Shown: in pieces, positions 1-10,145 of the stretch
Layout: every line of letters begins with the position of its first letter
Numbering within the stretch: position 1 is the stretch's first letter
Source of the DNA: Psychrobacter sp. Cmf 22.2
GTDB taxonomy: Bacteria > Pseudomonadota > Gammaproteobacteria > Pseudomonadales > Moraxellaceae
Direction of reading: 5' to 3'
Assembly: GCF_001921745.1 (NCBI RefSeq)
Contig: NZ_MRYA01000003.1
Coordinates: 1 to 64,000 of the forward strand
DNA: 64,000 nt
Notes under the pieces: model-generated
The model's database searches: none
What the model was told of the DNA's origin: nothing
Seen by the model: only the letters and a program-made list of their open reading frames with translations
Program-made: the position numbers and the translations under genes

Positions 1-1161
1 CTTCTAATCTTGACTCATCTAATCTGGCAATTACGCTCTTCGTATATGTTCGTAATGAATTAACTTTGAGTTTTTTTGCTGATTAAATGATAATTTTTAT
101 AGTTAGAACTGACCCCGAAACGAAGTCAAAACCAACTTTATTTTTAGCATTCTCTCTCAGCAAAAATCCACACAAGTTGTTCTTTAGTTTTGCTTTTAAA
201 TAATGCCCTATACTGTCGTCCAGTATTGGGTTATGCAAATTTTTAACCAATCATAACTAAGCTAATTTGCTTCTTCTAATTGGTAAGCTATCTATTGTAT
301 CATTAGTTGACACTGTGTCAAGCTTTTATTTGCTAATATTTCAGTAAGTTAGCTGCTTCGTTATTAGTAAATATTTCCACTATTTACGCTGCGCTTCCTT
401 TGCTGTGGGGCGTATTATAGACCCTTTACATTCAGTGTCAACTGTTTTTCTAGATGTTTTTAAATTAATTATAAAGGATCGTAAATAAGATATACTTTTC
501 AATAAGTTAAATAACTAGGAAAGTTTTATAATTTTTACATAGCATAAGAAAAGGTTGGTAGTTATCAAAGGATAGTCAAATCATTATGTTTAAGGCTTTA
601 TCTCTTTTCTGGTTTTAATGCCTTTAAGTCTCTTTGTCTGTCTATTCACTCTGAAGATTGTACTATTGATATTGGTACAAGTAGTCCTTATATATGGATA
701 CTGCTTATAATATAGTAGCACTATTATAGTAGGTATCATCCATGAAGACATTTAGATCAAAAATCTATTACCGTAGAACATAAATGACTTATGGTCTTTG
801 ACATAGTTTGGTGTTTTTTTGAATATATGTTTATGTAAGATATGTTGTTACCCCTTGCTATCTAGTGTTTGTAGACGGTTTTTGTTATAGTAGTTGCCTT
901 TATGGCATTACTTATCTTAGGTTGTTAGTCAGCGCTATGTAAGAGGTACTTTGCTATGTTCGCTGATGTATTATCGATCTACTTCCAATATAAGTAGTAG
1001 ATTTCATAATTAGATGATCGTTCATATGCTAAGTATGTTTGAGTAATGCCTATCTCTTTTGATGTATCACATCTAACGTATATAATTTATTTGGTCTTAC
1101 GGTCATATGATTGATAGTTGCAATCATCACTGCTAACGGACCTACAACAGGTGAACAAATT
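1..1161. other. Gene-free AT-rich region upstream of thrS
   Basis: No convincing reading frame, tRNA or rRNA is visible. The stretch is AT-rich and contains a perfect 15-bp palindrome at 307-321 (TTGACAC, T, GTGTCAA) whose half, CAGTGTCAA, recurs at 433-441. A TTGACA hexamer at 798-803 is followed after 17 bases by a poor -10 (GAATAT). The region may carry the thrS leader and the end of a gene outside the window; nothing more can be supported. Confidence 0.6.
307..321. promoter_or_regulatory. 15-bp perfect palindrome, possible operator
   Basis: The sequence TTGACAC-T-GTGTCAA reads the same on both strands around a central T. A second half-site, CAGTGTCAA, lies at 433-441 in inverted orientation to the first arm. 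The symmetry suggests a dimeric DNA-binding protein. No neighbouring gene lies within the window to the left, so its target is unknown. Confidence 0.3.
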
Positions 1162-3096
1162 ATGGTAGCGATTACTTTGCCCGATGGAAGCATAAAAGAC
1201 TTCGAAGGCAATACTACAGTCATGGAAGTGGCGCAGAGCATTGGGGCGGGTCTTGCTAAGGCTACGGTCGCTGGACGTGTAGACGGTCATTTGGTCGATG
1301 CTTATGATCCTATCGCCCATGATGCAAAGGTCGAGATTGTTACCCCAAAAGATGATGATGGTGTCGATATTATTCGTCATTCATGCGCACATCTGCTTGG
1401 TCATGCGGTTAAGCAACTTTATCCTGACGTAAAAATGGTTATTGGGCCTGTCATTGATGACGGTTTCTATTATGATATCTATAGTGAGACGCCATTTACA
1501 CCTGAGCATATGGAAGCTATAGAAAAGCGTATGATGGAGCTGATTAAGCAAGATTATGACGTTATCAAAAAAATGACGCCACGTGATGAAGTCATCAAGA
1601 TATTTGAAGAACGCGGTGAAGATTATAAGCTGAAACTGATTAATGACATGCCAGGCGAAGAGGCTTTTGGTCTGTATCATCATCAAGAATATGTCGATAT
1701 GTGCCGTGGTCCGCATGTGCCAAATACGCGCTTCTTAAAAGTATTTAAATTGACTAAAATGTCAGGTGCTTACTGGCGCGGTGATGCCAAGAATGAACAG
1801 CTACAGCGTATTTATGGTACGGCTTGGGCAGATAAAAAACAGCTAAAAGCCTATATACAACGTATTGAAGAAGCTGAAAAACGTGATCATCGTAAAATTG
1901 GTAAAGCGCTCAACTTATTTCATATGCAGGAGCAAGCACCAGGTATGGTGTTCTGGCATGCCAATGGTTGGACGATTTATCAAGTGCTCGAGCAGTATAT
2001 GCGTAAGGTACAATATGATAATGGCTACGAAGAAATCAAAACGCCGCAAATTGTCGATCGCAGCTTGTGGGAACGTTCAGGCCATTGGGGTAATTATGCA
2101 ACCAATATGTTTACTACATCGAGCGAAAACCGTGATTATGCGGTAAAACCAATGAACTGCCCATGTCACGTACAAGTATTTAACCAAGGCTTAAAGTCCT
2201 ATCGTGACTTACCACTGCGTATGGCTGAGTTTGGCTCATGTCATCGTAATGAGCCTTCAGGGTCGCTACATGGCTTGATGCGTGTCCGTGGCTTTACCCA
2301 AGATGACGCACACATCTTTTGTACGCCCGCGCAGATTCAGCAAGAAGTCGCGGACTTTATCAAGCTGACTTTGGCTGTTTATGAAGACTTTGGTTTTGAT
2401 AATATCATTATGAAGCTCTCGACTCGCCCTGAAAAACGTGTCGGTAGTGATGAATCATGGGATTTTGCAGAAAAAGCTTTGGCTGATGCACTTGACAGCT
2501 CAGGTCTTGATTGGGATTACTTGCCAGGCGAAGGCGCATTTTATGGTCCTAAAATTGAATTTAGTCTTAAAGACTCGCTAGGACGCATTTGGCAGTGTGG
2601 CACCATTCAGGTTGACCCAAACATGCCTGAGCGTCTCGATGCTGAGTTTGTCAATGAGCAAAACGAGCGTGACATACCTATTATGCTCCACCGTGCAATC
2701 TTGGGATCGTTTGAGCGTTTCATAGGTATATTAATTGAGCACTATGCTGGTTGGATGCCTGTTTGGCTTGCGCCGCAACAAGTAGTTGTCATGAATATCA
2801 CCGATAAACAAGCAGAAAACTGCCAAAACGTCGTCACCGAGCTAAAAAATGCAGGTTTACGTGCAGTTAGTGACTTGCGTAACGAAAAGATTGGATTTAA
2901 GATACGAGAGAAAACATTAGAACGTATTCCCTATATGCTAGTATTAGGGGATAAAGAAGTTGAAACAGGCAGTGTCAACGTCCGCACCCGTGAAGGTGAA
3001 AACCTAGGCGTGATGACTGTCTCTGAATTTATAACCTTAGTACAGACTGCCGTTGCCAAAAAAGGCCGTCAGAATCAAAAAACAGATCAGGAGTAA
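1162..3096 (+). CDS. thrS: Threonine--tRNA ligase
   Basis: Class II aminoacyl-tRNA synthetase that charges tRNA-Thr in the cytoplasm. About 644 residues, the usual length. An N-terminal TGS domain (residues 1-61) opens with [10 protein letters not shown], the typical ThrRS start. The editing domain follows with the HSCAHLLGH zinc/editing motif near residue 75, then the catalytic core with MNCPCH near residue 333, and a C-terminal anticodon-binding domain from about residue 540. An upstream in-frame TTG at 1111 would add 17 residues unlike any ThrRS; the ATG at 1162 has AGGTGA (1149-1154) in front and was chosen. The stop codon overlaps the ribosome-binding site of infC, so the two genes form an operon. 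A long gene-free leader precedes it, which could hold translational autoregulation as known for E. coli thrS. Confidence 0.97.
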   Translation: MVAITLPDGSIKDFEGNTTVMEVAQSIGAGLAKATVAGRVDGHLVDAYDPIAHDAKVEIVTPKDDDGVDIIRHSCAHLLGHAVKQLYPDVKMVIGPVIDDGFYYDIYSETPFTPEHMEAIEKRMMELIKQDYDVIKKMTPRDEVIKIFEERGEDYKLKLINDMPGEEAFGLYHHQEYVDMCRGPHVPNTRFLKVFKLTKMSGAYWRGDAKNEQLQRIYGTAWADKKQLKAYIQRIEEAEKRDHRKIGKALNLFHMQEQAPGMVFWHANGWTIYQVLEQYMRKVQYDNGYEEIKTPQIVDRSLWERSGHWGNYATNMFTTSSENRDYAVKPMNCPCHVQVFNQGLKSYRDLPLRMAEFGSCHRNEPSGSLHGLMRVRGFTQDDAHIFCTPAQIQQEVADFIKLTLAVYEDFGFDNIIMKLSTRPEKRVGSDESWDFAEKALADALDSSGLDWDYLPGEGAFYGPKIEFSLKDSLGRIWQCGTIQVDPNMPERLDAEFVNEQNERDIPIMLHRAILGSFERFIGILIEHYAGWMPVWLAPQQVVVMNITDKQAENCQNVVTELKNAGLRAVSDLRNEKIGFKIREKTLERIPYMLVLGDKEVETGSVNVRTREGENLGVMTVSEFITLVQTAVAKKGRQNQKTDQE

Positions 3097-3101
3097 TACC
3101 T

Positions 3102-3623
3102 ATTAAACAGTCAAACCGTCTAAACACCAATGAAGATATCAGTGTTAAAGAAGTTCGTCTTGTCAGAGAAGACGGCGAACAAATGGGCGTGGTCGATATC
3201 GATACCGCGATGAAAGCGGCGCGTGATGAAAACCTAGACTTAGTTGAATTAGTGCCCGATGCCAAACCGCCAGTATGTAAGATCATGGATTACAAGCATT
3301 TCCTTTATGATCAAAAGCAAAAGGCAAAAGAGGCCAAGAAGAACCAAAAGCAAACCCAGCTTAAAGAGATGAAACTACGTCCTAGTACTGAAGAAGCCGA
3401 TTATCAGGTAAAATTGAAAAAAATCGTCAGCTTTTTAGAAGATCAAGACAAAGTTAAAGTCAGCATCCGTTTTCGTGGTCGTGAAATGGCACACCAAGAA
3501 ATTGGCCGTAAGCAACTTGAGCGTATCATCGAAGATACGGCTGAAATATCCAACGTCGAGCAGCATCCAAAGATGGAAGGTCGACAAATGGGTATGTTGC
3601 TTGGTCCTACTAAGAAAAAATAA
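3102..3623 (+). CDS. infC: Translation initiation factor IF-3, ATT start codon
   Basis: Binds the 30S subunit, checks the start codon and keeps subunits apart. The reading frame is 173 codons when begun at ATT (3102), with CAGGAG at 3088-3093 overlapping the thrS stop and an 8-base spacer. Starting at the first ATG (3183) would remove 27 residues, including the conserved [16 protein letters not shown] segment of the N-terminal domain. Family features include [13 protein letters not shown] (linker region) and a C-terminal domain with [12 protein letters not shown]. Non-canonical starts (AUU, AUC) are the rule for infC and underlie its autorepression, because IF-3 rejects its own start codon. 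A terminator follows immediately, and rpmI and rplT are not next to it. Confidence 0.95.
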   Translation: MKQSNRLNTNEDISVKEVRLVREDGEQMGVVDIDTAMKAARDENLDLVELVPDAKPPVCKIMDYKHFLYDQKQKAKEAKKNQKQTQLKEMKLRPSTEEADYQVKLKKIVSFLEDQDKVKVSIRFRGREMAHQEIGRKQLERIIEDTAEISNVEQHPKMEGRQMGMLLGPTKKK

Positions 3624-3958
3624 TTGGACCGTAAACCCTTAAATTTGTCATATTTACTTATCTTTGTTTTTGACCATCAATATGCTGCGGGGTATTGATG
3701 GTTTTTTACTATTAGTTATTGTAATTTTGCGATGCCAACCACCATATAGTTTTACAAGGTCAGTCTTTATGACCTCCTGATTACACGGTAATCTTAAAAT
3801 CTACTTTGCATTTCCTATTAATGATAATTTAATAACCGTAAGTCAATTAATAGATTTTTAGCGATTATGGCACTTGCTTGAACTAGCAGACTGGACGTTA
3901 ACTAACATTATTGAATAACCCAAACATTTTAATCTATCATTTATCGACAGGAATACTT
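3624..3958. other. Intergenic region infC to telA-like gene
   Basis: Apart from the terminator at 3673-3707, this AT-rich stretch shows no gene. It should contain the promoter of the downstream TelA-family gene, but no hexamer pair stands out. Confidence 0.5.
3673..3707 (+). terminator. Rho-independent terminator after infC
   Basis: A 10-bp perfect stem, ACCATCAATA (3673-3682) with TATTGATGGT (3693-3702), a GC-containing loop and a run of T to 3707. It ends the thrS-infC transcript. Confidence 0.85.
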
Positions 3959-5203
3959 ATGCAAGAACTTACACCGCCAGAAAATACAAACACACCAAGT
4001 ATATCTTTGACACCGCCTGACCCTGTAAAAGAGATAGAAAAAAGCGAAGCGGACCAGATGGTTAAGCTGGATAAAAGTCAGATCCCAGAGCTTGACGCTA
4101 AAGTTGATGCTTTTGTGGATCACGTCATTACCAATCCAGTAAATGGTCCTGACTTTCAAGAAAACCTACAGTCGATTCATAACCTAGGTACTAAAGAGAT
4201 TCGTGAGTCAGCTCAAGTAACTAACCGAATGTTAGAACTTCCTGCTAAAAGCATCAATGATAGCTTATTTGATAATTCACCAATTGCCAAGTCATTGACA
4301 GAATTGCGCGGTATTGTAGAGGACTTGGATCCAAGCAAAAAAGAGCTAACCAATTCACGTAAGTTGTTTGGCATCATACCATTTGGCAACAAAGTCCAAG
4401 ATTATTTTCGTCAATATGAATCTGCACAATCGCATATCAACGCGGTGGTGACCAGTCTTTATAATGGTAAGGATGAGCTGCTCAAAGACAACGCGATGAT
4501 TGAGCAAGAAAAAGTCAACATGTGGGATTTGATGCAATCCATTCGCCAGTACATATATGTCGGCAAAAAGATTGATGAGCAACTTGAGCAAAAAGTCTAT
4601 TCTTTAGAAGCGACCGATCCTGAAAAGGCACGTATTATTAAAGAAGAGATGCTGTTTTACGTACGCCAAAAAAACACTGACTTTTTGACTCAGTTGGCTG
4701 TCAACGTACAAGGTTATTTAGCATTAGATACCATTCGCAAAAATAATTTGGAGCTTATCAAAGGTGTGGATCGTGCGACCACAACTACCATCTCAGCATT
4801 ACGGACAGCAGTGGTGGTTGCACAAGCCATGACAAATCAAAAACTGGTCCTAGATCAGATTACTGCATTAAATAAAACCACCAGTAGTTTGATTGAATCA
4901 ACCTCCGCGATGCTCAAACGTCAATCTGGTGAAATCCATGAGCAAGCAACCAGTAGTACTATTGAGCTTGATAAACTACAAAACGCCTTCAATAATGTCT
5001 ATGATACGATGGATATGATTAGTAATTATAAAGTTGAAGCCTTAGAAAATATGAAGCAGACGGTCAATACTCTAACGAGCGAAGTAGATAAAGCTCAAAA
5101 GTATTTAGACAAATCTAACCAAACGACTGTCCTTGAAGTATCAAAAGAGCTAGATAGTAAAAAGATTACAGACAAATCTAGCACTACTGATATCGATATT
5201 TGA
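3959..5203 (+). CDS. Toxic anion resistance protein, TelA family
   Basis: A 414-residue protein of the TelA/KlaA family (named for tellurite resistance on RK2, but widespread on chromosomes, where the role is unclear). It is largely alpha-helical and charged, with no signal peptide. Family-like segments are the KELTNSRKLFGIIPFGNKV region near residue 123 and the VTSLYNGKDELLKDNAMIE and DLMQSIRQYIYV helices that follow. The carboxyl end is predicted coiled-coil-like and acidic. An in-frame TTG at 3911 exists, but the ATG at 3959 has AGGAA at 3949-3953 and was preferred. It has its own intergenic spaces on both sides (after the infC terminator, 124 bases before rnr). Chromosomal relatives have been linked to envelope stress, but the sequence alone does not show a function. 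Confidence 0.85.
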   Translation: MQELTPPENTNTPSISLTPPDPVKEIEKSEADQMVKLDKSQIPELDAKVDAFVDHVITNPVNGPDFQENLQSIHNLGTKEIRESAQVTNRMLELPAKSINDSLFDNSPIAKSLTELRGIVEDLDPSKKELTNSRKLFGIIPFGNKVQDYFRQYESAQSHINAVVTSLYNGKDELLKDNAMIEQEKVNMWDLMQSIRQYIYVGKKIDEQLEQKVYSLEATDPEKARIIKEEMLFYVRQKNTDFLTQLAVNVQGYLALDTIRKNNLELIKGVDRATTTTISALRTAVVVAQAMTNQKLVLDQITALNKTTSSLIESTSAMLKRQSGEIHEQATSSTIELDKLQNAFNNVYDTMDMISNYKVEALENMKQTVNTLTSEVDKAQKYLDKSNQTTVLEVSKELDSKKITDKSSTTDIDI

Positions 5204-5327
5204 TTAAACAGTCTATCCAAAACAGTCAGCTATCGAATATATATAACCTCATTGACGTCGGGTATTGAAGCGTCGTTCGTGTTAAGATAGCCATTATTAA
5301 TAATTTTAAAAATAGATACGGTAATTT

Positions 5328-7595
5328 ATGAGTTGGAATGATCCAAACGCCTCAAGTGAGGCACAAAAATATGAGAATCCCATCCCGAGTCGCGAGCTGA
5401 TACTACAGACGATCGCTGAACACGGTGAAGCGACACACCAGCAGCTGGCGCAGATCTTTAAGATTGAAGATCCAGAGCAATTTGACGCCTTGGGTAACCG
5501 TCTAAAAGCTATGGCCCGTGATGGACAAGTAAACCGCGAAGGTCGCCCTTATCGCTTTCGTGCAGTCACGCAACAAGATGTGGTCACTGGCACAGTATCC
5601 GCCCATCCTAAAGGCTTTGGCTTTGTCGTATTAGAAGATATGCCAGACCTGTTTTTGCATGAAAAACAAATGCGCTGGGTGTTTAATGGTGATATGGTCA
5701 ATGCTGTGGGTACTACGACCGATAATCGTGGGCGTACAGAAGGTCGTATTGTTGATGTGACTGAACGTCATCAAAACCAGTTTATTGGTACGCTTGCTCG
5801 CGATGAAGATGGCTACTGTGTTGAGCTTAGTAGTCCTAATAACCATCAACCGATTACAGTCACTGATGATAATGTACAAGCGGTAAGTGCTAAGCTGGGT
5901 GATCCAGTCAAAGTCGATGTGATCGACTGGCCTAATCAGCATGAGTTTGCTACTGGTAAGATTACAGAAGTACTAAACGACGACAATGACCGTGAACTTA
6001 TTATTGAGACTACCCTGCTCAATTACGATATACCGTCTGAATTTAGTGCAGCAGCCCTTAAACAAGCCAACGATTATAGGGAACCTAGCAAAAAAGACTT
6101 TAAAGGTCGTACGGACTTACGTGACTTGCCGTTAATTACTATTGATGGGGAAGATGCGCGCGACTTCGATGATGCTGTGTTTGCTGAAAAACGCTCTGGT
6201 GGTAACTATCGAGTGTTGGTTGCTATTGCTGATGTCAGTCACTATGTCACGCCAAACTCTCCACTTGATCAAGACGCTTATGAGCGTGGCACGTCTGTTT
6301 ATTTTCCACATCGTGTAATTCCAATGCTACCTGAAGTGTTGTCAAATGGCTTGTGTTCATTAAACCCTTCAGTTGATCGCCTATGTATGGTTGCTGATAT
6401 TAAAATATCACGTGCAGGCAAGGTAACAGGTTACGAGTTTTATCCTGGTGTTATGCATTCACAAGCACGCTTAACCTATAACCAAGTAAATGACTACTTT
6501 GCTAATCCTAAAGATAAAAGCGTGCCAGAATCTTTAACAGGTAATAAAGATGTCAAAAAGTCTGTCGATACACTTCATCAACTATATGAACTGCTTATCA
6601 AAAAGCGTGAAGATCGCCACGCAATGGAGTTTGAAACGGTTGAGACTTATATAAAGTTCAATGAAGAAGGCGGTATTGCGGACATATTACCACGTACACG
6701 CGGTGATGCTCATAAGCTCATTGAAGAGTGTATGCTGCTTGCCAATACTTGTGCAGCAAACTTTGCGCTAAAACATGAGCTGCCAGTTTTGTACCGTAAT
6801 CATGATAAGCCTGATAGCGAAAAATCAATGCGTATTCACGAATATGCGAAGAATTTCGGTTTAAGCTTCCCTGAAGAGAACCCTACGCAAGCCGATTATC
6901 AGCGTATTATTGATGCGACAAAAGATCGTCCAGATGCAATCAGCATCCATAGTATGCTGCTGCGCTCCATGATGCAGGCTAACTATGCACCTGACAATAT
7001 CGGTCACTTTGGTTTAGCTTACGATGAGTATAGTCACTTTACCTCACCGATTCGTCGTTACCCTGATCTTATGTTACATCGCGCGATTAAAGCTAAGGTG
7101 ACCAATAGTAAGCAGCCTGTTATGGACTTTTCTTTGGATGAGGCAGGTACCCAAACCTCAGATACCGAACGCCGTGCTGAAAAGGCTTCACGTTTTGTCG
7201 AGTCTTGGCTGAAGTGTCACTATATGAAAGATCACGTTGGCGAAGAGTTTAATGGCGTGGTCACGACAGTAACGAACTTTGGATTATTTGTGACGTTGAC
7301 TGACCTATATATTGATGGTCTGGTCCATATCTCAAACGTCGGTGATGATTTCTTTGTTTATGATGAGAATCAGCAGCAGCTCATTGGTAAAGACAAAGGG
7401 ACTTTGTTTGGACTTGGCGACTTGGTTAAAGTGCAAGTTGCTGGCGTGAATATGGATTTGCTTCAGATTGATTTTGACTTAAAAGCAAAGTTGCAAGCCA
7501 GTCAAATGAACCAAACAAAGAAAGATCAGACAAAAAAGAGCTCGGCTAAAAAAAATAGTGGCCGAAGCAATAAAGGTTCAAGCAAGAAGAGCTAA
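5328..7595 (+). CDS. rnr: Ribonuclease R
   Basis: Processive 3'-5' exoribonuclease that degrades structured RNA and takes part in tmRNA-linked decay and cold adaptation. 755 residues, near the family norm. Order of parts: an N-terminal helix-turn-helix (about 20-80), cold-shock-like RNA-binding domains (85-240), the RNB catalytic domain with the metal-binding DGEDARDFDDAV motif at 273-284 (four aspartates present), and a C-terminal S1 domain (about 640-715, with GVVTTVTNFGLFV). The tail is rich in Lys and Ser, as in other RNase R proteins. A strong terminator follows, shared with the convergent channel gene. For a cold-adapted genus this enzyme is expected to be important, which is inference. 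Confidence 0.96.
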   Translation: MSWNDPNASSEAQKYENPIPSRELILQTIAEHGEATHQQLAQIFKIEDPEQFDALGNRLKAMARDGQVNREGRPYRFRAVTQQDVVTGTVSAHPKGFGFVVLEDMPDLFLHEKQMRWVFNGDMVNAVGTTTDNRGRTEGRIVDVTERHQNQFIGTLARDEDGYCVELSSPNNHQPITVTDDNVQAVSAKLGDPVKVDVIDWPNQHEFATGKITEVLNDDNDRELIIETTLLNYDIPSEFSAAALKQANDYREPSKKDFKGRTDLRDLPLITIDGEDARDFDDAVFAEKRSGGNYRVLVAIADVSHYVTPNSPLDQDAYERGTSVYFPHRVIPMLPEVLSNGLCSLNPSVDRLCMVADIKISRAGKVTGYEFYPGVMHSQARLTYNQVNDYFANPKDKSVPESLTGNKDVKKSVDTLHQLYELLIKKREDRHAMEFETVETYIKFNEEGGIADILPRTRGDAHKLIEECMLLANTCAANFALKHELPVLYRNHDKPDSEKSMRIHEYAKNFGLSFPEENPTQADYQRIIDATKDRPDAISIHSMLLRSMMQANYAPDNIGHFGLAYDEYSHFTSPIRRYPDLMLHRAIKAKVTNSKQPVMDFSLDEAGTQTSDTERRAEKASRFVESWLKCHYMKDHVGEEFNGVVTTVTNFGLFVTLTDLYIDGLVHISNVGDDFFVYDENQQQLIGKDKGTLFGLGDLVKVQVAGVNMDLLQIDFDLKAKLQASQMNQTKKDQTKKSSAKKNSGRSNKGSSKKS

Positions 7596-7614
7596 ATAAG
7601 ACGTTAGAAATAAT

Positions 7615-7647
7615 AAAAAAGGCTAAAGTTAACTTTAGCCTTTTTTT
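7615..7647. terminator. Bidirectional terminator between rnr and mscS-like gene
   Basis: A-rich left flank at 7615-7620, a 20-bp self-complementary core centred on GTTAAC (7621-7640) and seven T at 7641-7647. It serves both convergent transcripts. Confidence 0.9.
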
Positions 7648-7701
7648 ATGTTTATACTTATATTTATGTTCCGTTCTAAGATAGGTTTACATAAAAAAAG
7701 C

Positions 7702-9327
7702 TTATTCTTGTGGACTATTTCTATCTAATAAGTCAGTCTCATCAGAATTCTCTGCAATCTCCTGTTCAACCTTTTCCATCAGCTTCTCATCAGGTCGGGC
7801 ATCAAATATATCCTCACTGTTATTTGCATTCAAAATTTGCTTTGCTCGTGCCTTCGCTTGCTGTTTATCCTTATCATCTGTGGTCTGCTTATTTTCTGCG
7901 CTAGGAGTCATCGGTGTGACCGTCATTTCAGAACTAGTATTACCCTTACCTTCTTGCATATGCTCAAAAGCGGTTTCTAACTTATCGTTGAAGCGTAAAC
8001 GATAAATAGGCTCAGGCAAGCTAAAGCCTTGGTTTTCTAACGCATGTTTAGTTGCGCGAATGGCGATACTGCGTGCTTTGGCAAAATCAGTCTCTGATTG
8101 ATCTACCCATACTTGAAACTCAAGCACGATGTTGGAATCGCCAACATGAGTAATGATAGCGATGGCCTTGGGTTCATCTAAAACAAAATCTAACGTACCT
8201 ATCGCGTCTAAACCGACTTTGATTGCCGCTAACGGATCATCATTGGCATCGACACCCAATTCAAATGTAAAACGGCGCTCAGGATTTTTTGTGTAGTTCA
8301 AGATAATACCTTTAAAAACCTCAGCATTAGGGATACGTAATTGATTGCCATCCAACGTCATCAAAATCGTCGCCCGTGAGGTCAAGCGTACTACAATGCC
8401 TTCATGCTCATTGATTTTTACCTGATCGCGGGCACGAAATGGCTGACGAATACTAAGCATAAGTGACGCTATATAGTTTTCGATAGAGTCTTTTACGGCA
8501 AAACCAACAGCAATACCAATCACCCCTGCACCGCCAAGCAATGTACCCAAAATAGTTTCTGCACCTATTAAACTTAACGCTAAAATTAGACCAAAGATAA
8601 TAAAGATCACTTTGATCGTTTGCGATAACAGCTCGGCTACAAAAGGATTGGGAGTTAGACGTTGCCATATGCCCTGACGTTTGGATAACCAGCTACCAAA
8701 CCAAGCTACCAAGCCAAACAAAACAATGCCGACTAACAATAGTGGCATGGCTTTGATTAGATTTGTACCTTGGGCCTTAAGTCCTTGATATACTGTTGAG
8801 ACATTGTCTTGCACATCAAGCGTTCGATTAATGTTATCTTCAACTGTTACTACATCTGTTAAGCGATTGGTTAGATTAATCGCCTGCTGCGCTTTTTTTT
8901 CGTTTGGTGTCTCTCCGCTTAGCGTAACGACACCTTGAGTAACCGTTACATTGACTGCCTGTAAGCCATCAATTTCGGAGAAAATACCGCTGATACGTTG
9001 ACGGATATCATTGTCTTTTTGCAAAGTAGGCTTGGTTTCAATTTGAGCATTATTGGTACTTTCACCACTGATAACCGGAGGTGCTTCTATCGGTGTTGGC
9101 GCTGTCGGTAGCGTACCACTTTCCGCTTCTACCTCAGGCTCTATACCTGACTCTGCTTCTGAACTCGTCAAGGCGCCACTATCTATATCTGTTGCAGCTA
9201 CAATACTTGTCAACTCTTCGCCAGCAGCATAAGTAGGCAAGCTATAAAAGATACTTATTGATAATAATAGCTGACCTAGAACTGGCAAATATCTGCGTAA
9301 AGGTAAATAGTCAAAAACAGCTATCAT
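7702..9327 (-). CDS. MscS-family mechanosensitive channel with N-terminal BON domain
   Basis: A small-conductance mechanosensitive channel homologue of 541 residues, longer than E. coli MscS (about 286). Order: a signal-like N-terminus (about 1-34, ending PTYAA), an acidic linker, a BON domain (about 110-168, with VTVTQGVVTLSGE), transmembrane segments (about 190-300), the pore helix region AGVIGIAVGFAVKDSIENY, the beta domain (VRLTSRATILMTLDGNQLRI), then a cytoplasmic vestibule and a hydrophilic acidic tail of about 75 residues. The BON domain would lie in the periplasm and may bind membrane or wall components. AAGGATA lies just before the ATG. It is convergent with rnr and directly downstream of hisA (gap about 80 bases). 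Confidence 0.9.
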   Translation of the reverse strand: MIAVFDYLPLRRYLPVLGQLLLSISIFYSLPTYAAGEELTSIVAATDIDSGALTSSEAESGIEPEVEAESGTLPTAPTPIEAPPVISGESTNNAQIETKPTLQKDNDIRQRISGIFSEIDGLQAVNVTVTQGVVTLSGETPNEKKAQQAINLTNRLTDVVTVEDNINRTLDVQDNVSTVYQGLKAQGTNLIKAMPLLLVGIVLFGLVAWFGSWLSKRQGIWQRLTPNPFVAELLSQTIKVIFIIFGLILALSLIGAETILGTLLGGAGVIGIAVGFAVKDSIENYIASLMLSIRQPFRARDQVKINEHEGIVVRLTSRATILMTLDGNQLRIPNAEVFKGIILNYTKNPERRFTFELGVDANDDPLAAIKVGLDAIGTLDFVLDEPKAIAIITHVGDSNIVLEFQVWVDQSETDFAKARSIAIRATKHALENQGFSLPEPIYRLRFNDKLETAFEHMQEGKGNTSSEMTVTPMTPSAENKQTTDDKDKQQAKARAKQILNANNSEDIFDARPDEKLMEKVEQEIAENSDETDLLDRNSPQE

Positions 9328-9407
9328 AAGTATCCTTGATTAAGGTAGTGAGCAACCATTGTCTTTATAAACAATCCAGACAACCCTATATACAGCTATA
9401 CAATCGG

Positions 9408-10145
9408 TTAACTGTCTAGGTAACTTTGTGCTTCTCCAAGATCCAACGTGCCCTCGTAAATAGCACGTCCTGTAATGATACCTTCAATACAATCACCATA
9501 AGGCTTTAGGAGCTCGATATCTTGCATATCAGTTACCCCGCCTGACGCTATGACGGGCAAACCGCCTTCACGCGCAAGACTGACCGTTTGCTCGATGTTG
9601 ACGCCTTGCATCATGCCATCACGGGCGATATCGGTATAAACGATGGACGACACTCCGACATCAGCGAAGCGCTTGGCAAGCTCAGTCGCTTTGGTGTCCG
9701 TGACATTCGCCCAGCCATGGGTGGCTACCATACCGTCTTTAGCATCAATACCAACGATGATGTGTCCAGCAAACTCACGGCAAGCCTCAGTGACAAAATT
9801 GGGATCTTCAACCGCTTTGGTGCCAATGATAATATAGGTAAGTCCTGCTGTAATATATTGCTCGATGGTGTTCATATTACGCACGCCACCGCCTAATTGG
9901 ATAGGCAAGTTTGGATAGGCTTTGGCAATATCATTGACTACCGATCTATGGACTGGCACCCCGTCAAATGCGCCATTGAGATCAACCAAATGCAAACGCC
10001 TCGCGCCCTCTTTTACCCAGCGTCCTGCTACTGCGACAGGATCGTTAGAGAATACAGTATCATCCTCCATACGACCTTGTTTTAAGCGTACACATTTGCC
10101 ATCTTTTAGATCGATAGCGGGAATAATCACAGGCGCAGCACACAT
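9408..10145 (-). CDS. hisA: ProFAR isomerase (histidine biosynthesis)
   Basis: 1-(5-phosphoribosyl)-5-[(5-phosphoribosylamino)methylideneamino]imidazole-4-carboxamide isomerase, a (beta/alpha)8-barrel enzyme. 245 residues, the usual size. It shows the N-terminal catalytic aspartate in [13 protein letters not shown], the phosphate-binding QLGGGVRN, the second catalytic aspartate in YTDIARDGM and the C-terminal phosphate loop VIASGGV. AAGGAG lies seven bases before the ATG. It is isolated from hisH and hisB, which are about 23 kb away, and hisF is not adjacent. Confidence 0.96.
   Translation of the reverse strand: MCAAPVIIPAIDLKDGKCVRLKQGRMEDDTVFSNDPVAVAGRWVKEGARRLHLVDLNGAFDGVPVHRSVVNDIAKAYPNLPIQLGGGVRNMNTIEQYITAGLTYIIIGTKAVEDPNFVTEACREFAGHIIVGIDAKDGMVATHGWANVTDTKATELAKRFADVGVSSIVYTDIARDGMMQGVNIEQTVSLAREGGLPVIASGGVTDMQDIELLKPYGDCIEGIITGRAIYEGTLDLGEAQSYLDS

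Noticed and set aside
798-827. Sigma-70 promoter for thrS from TTGACA at 798
   Set aside because: The -10 (GAATAT) is poor and the distance to the gene is over 300 bases.
1111-1161. Upstream TTG start for thrS
   Set aside because: The 17 extra residues do not resemble ThrRS and the ATG at 1162 has a better ribosome-binding site.
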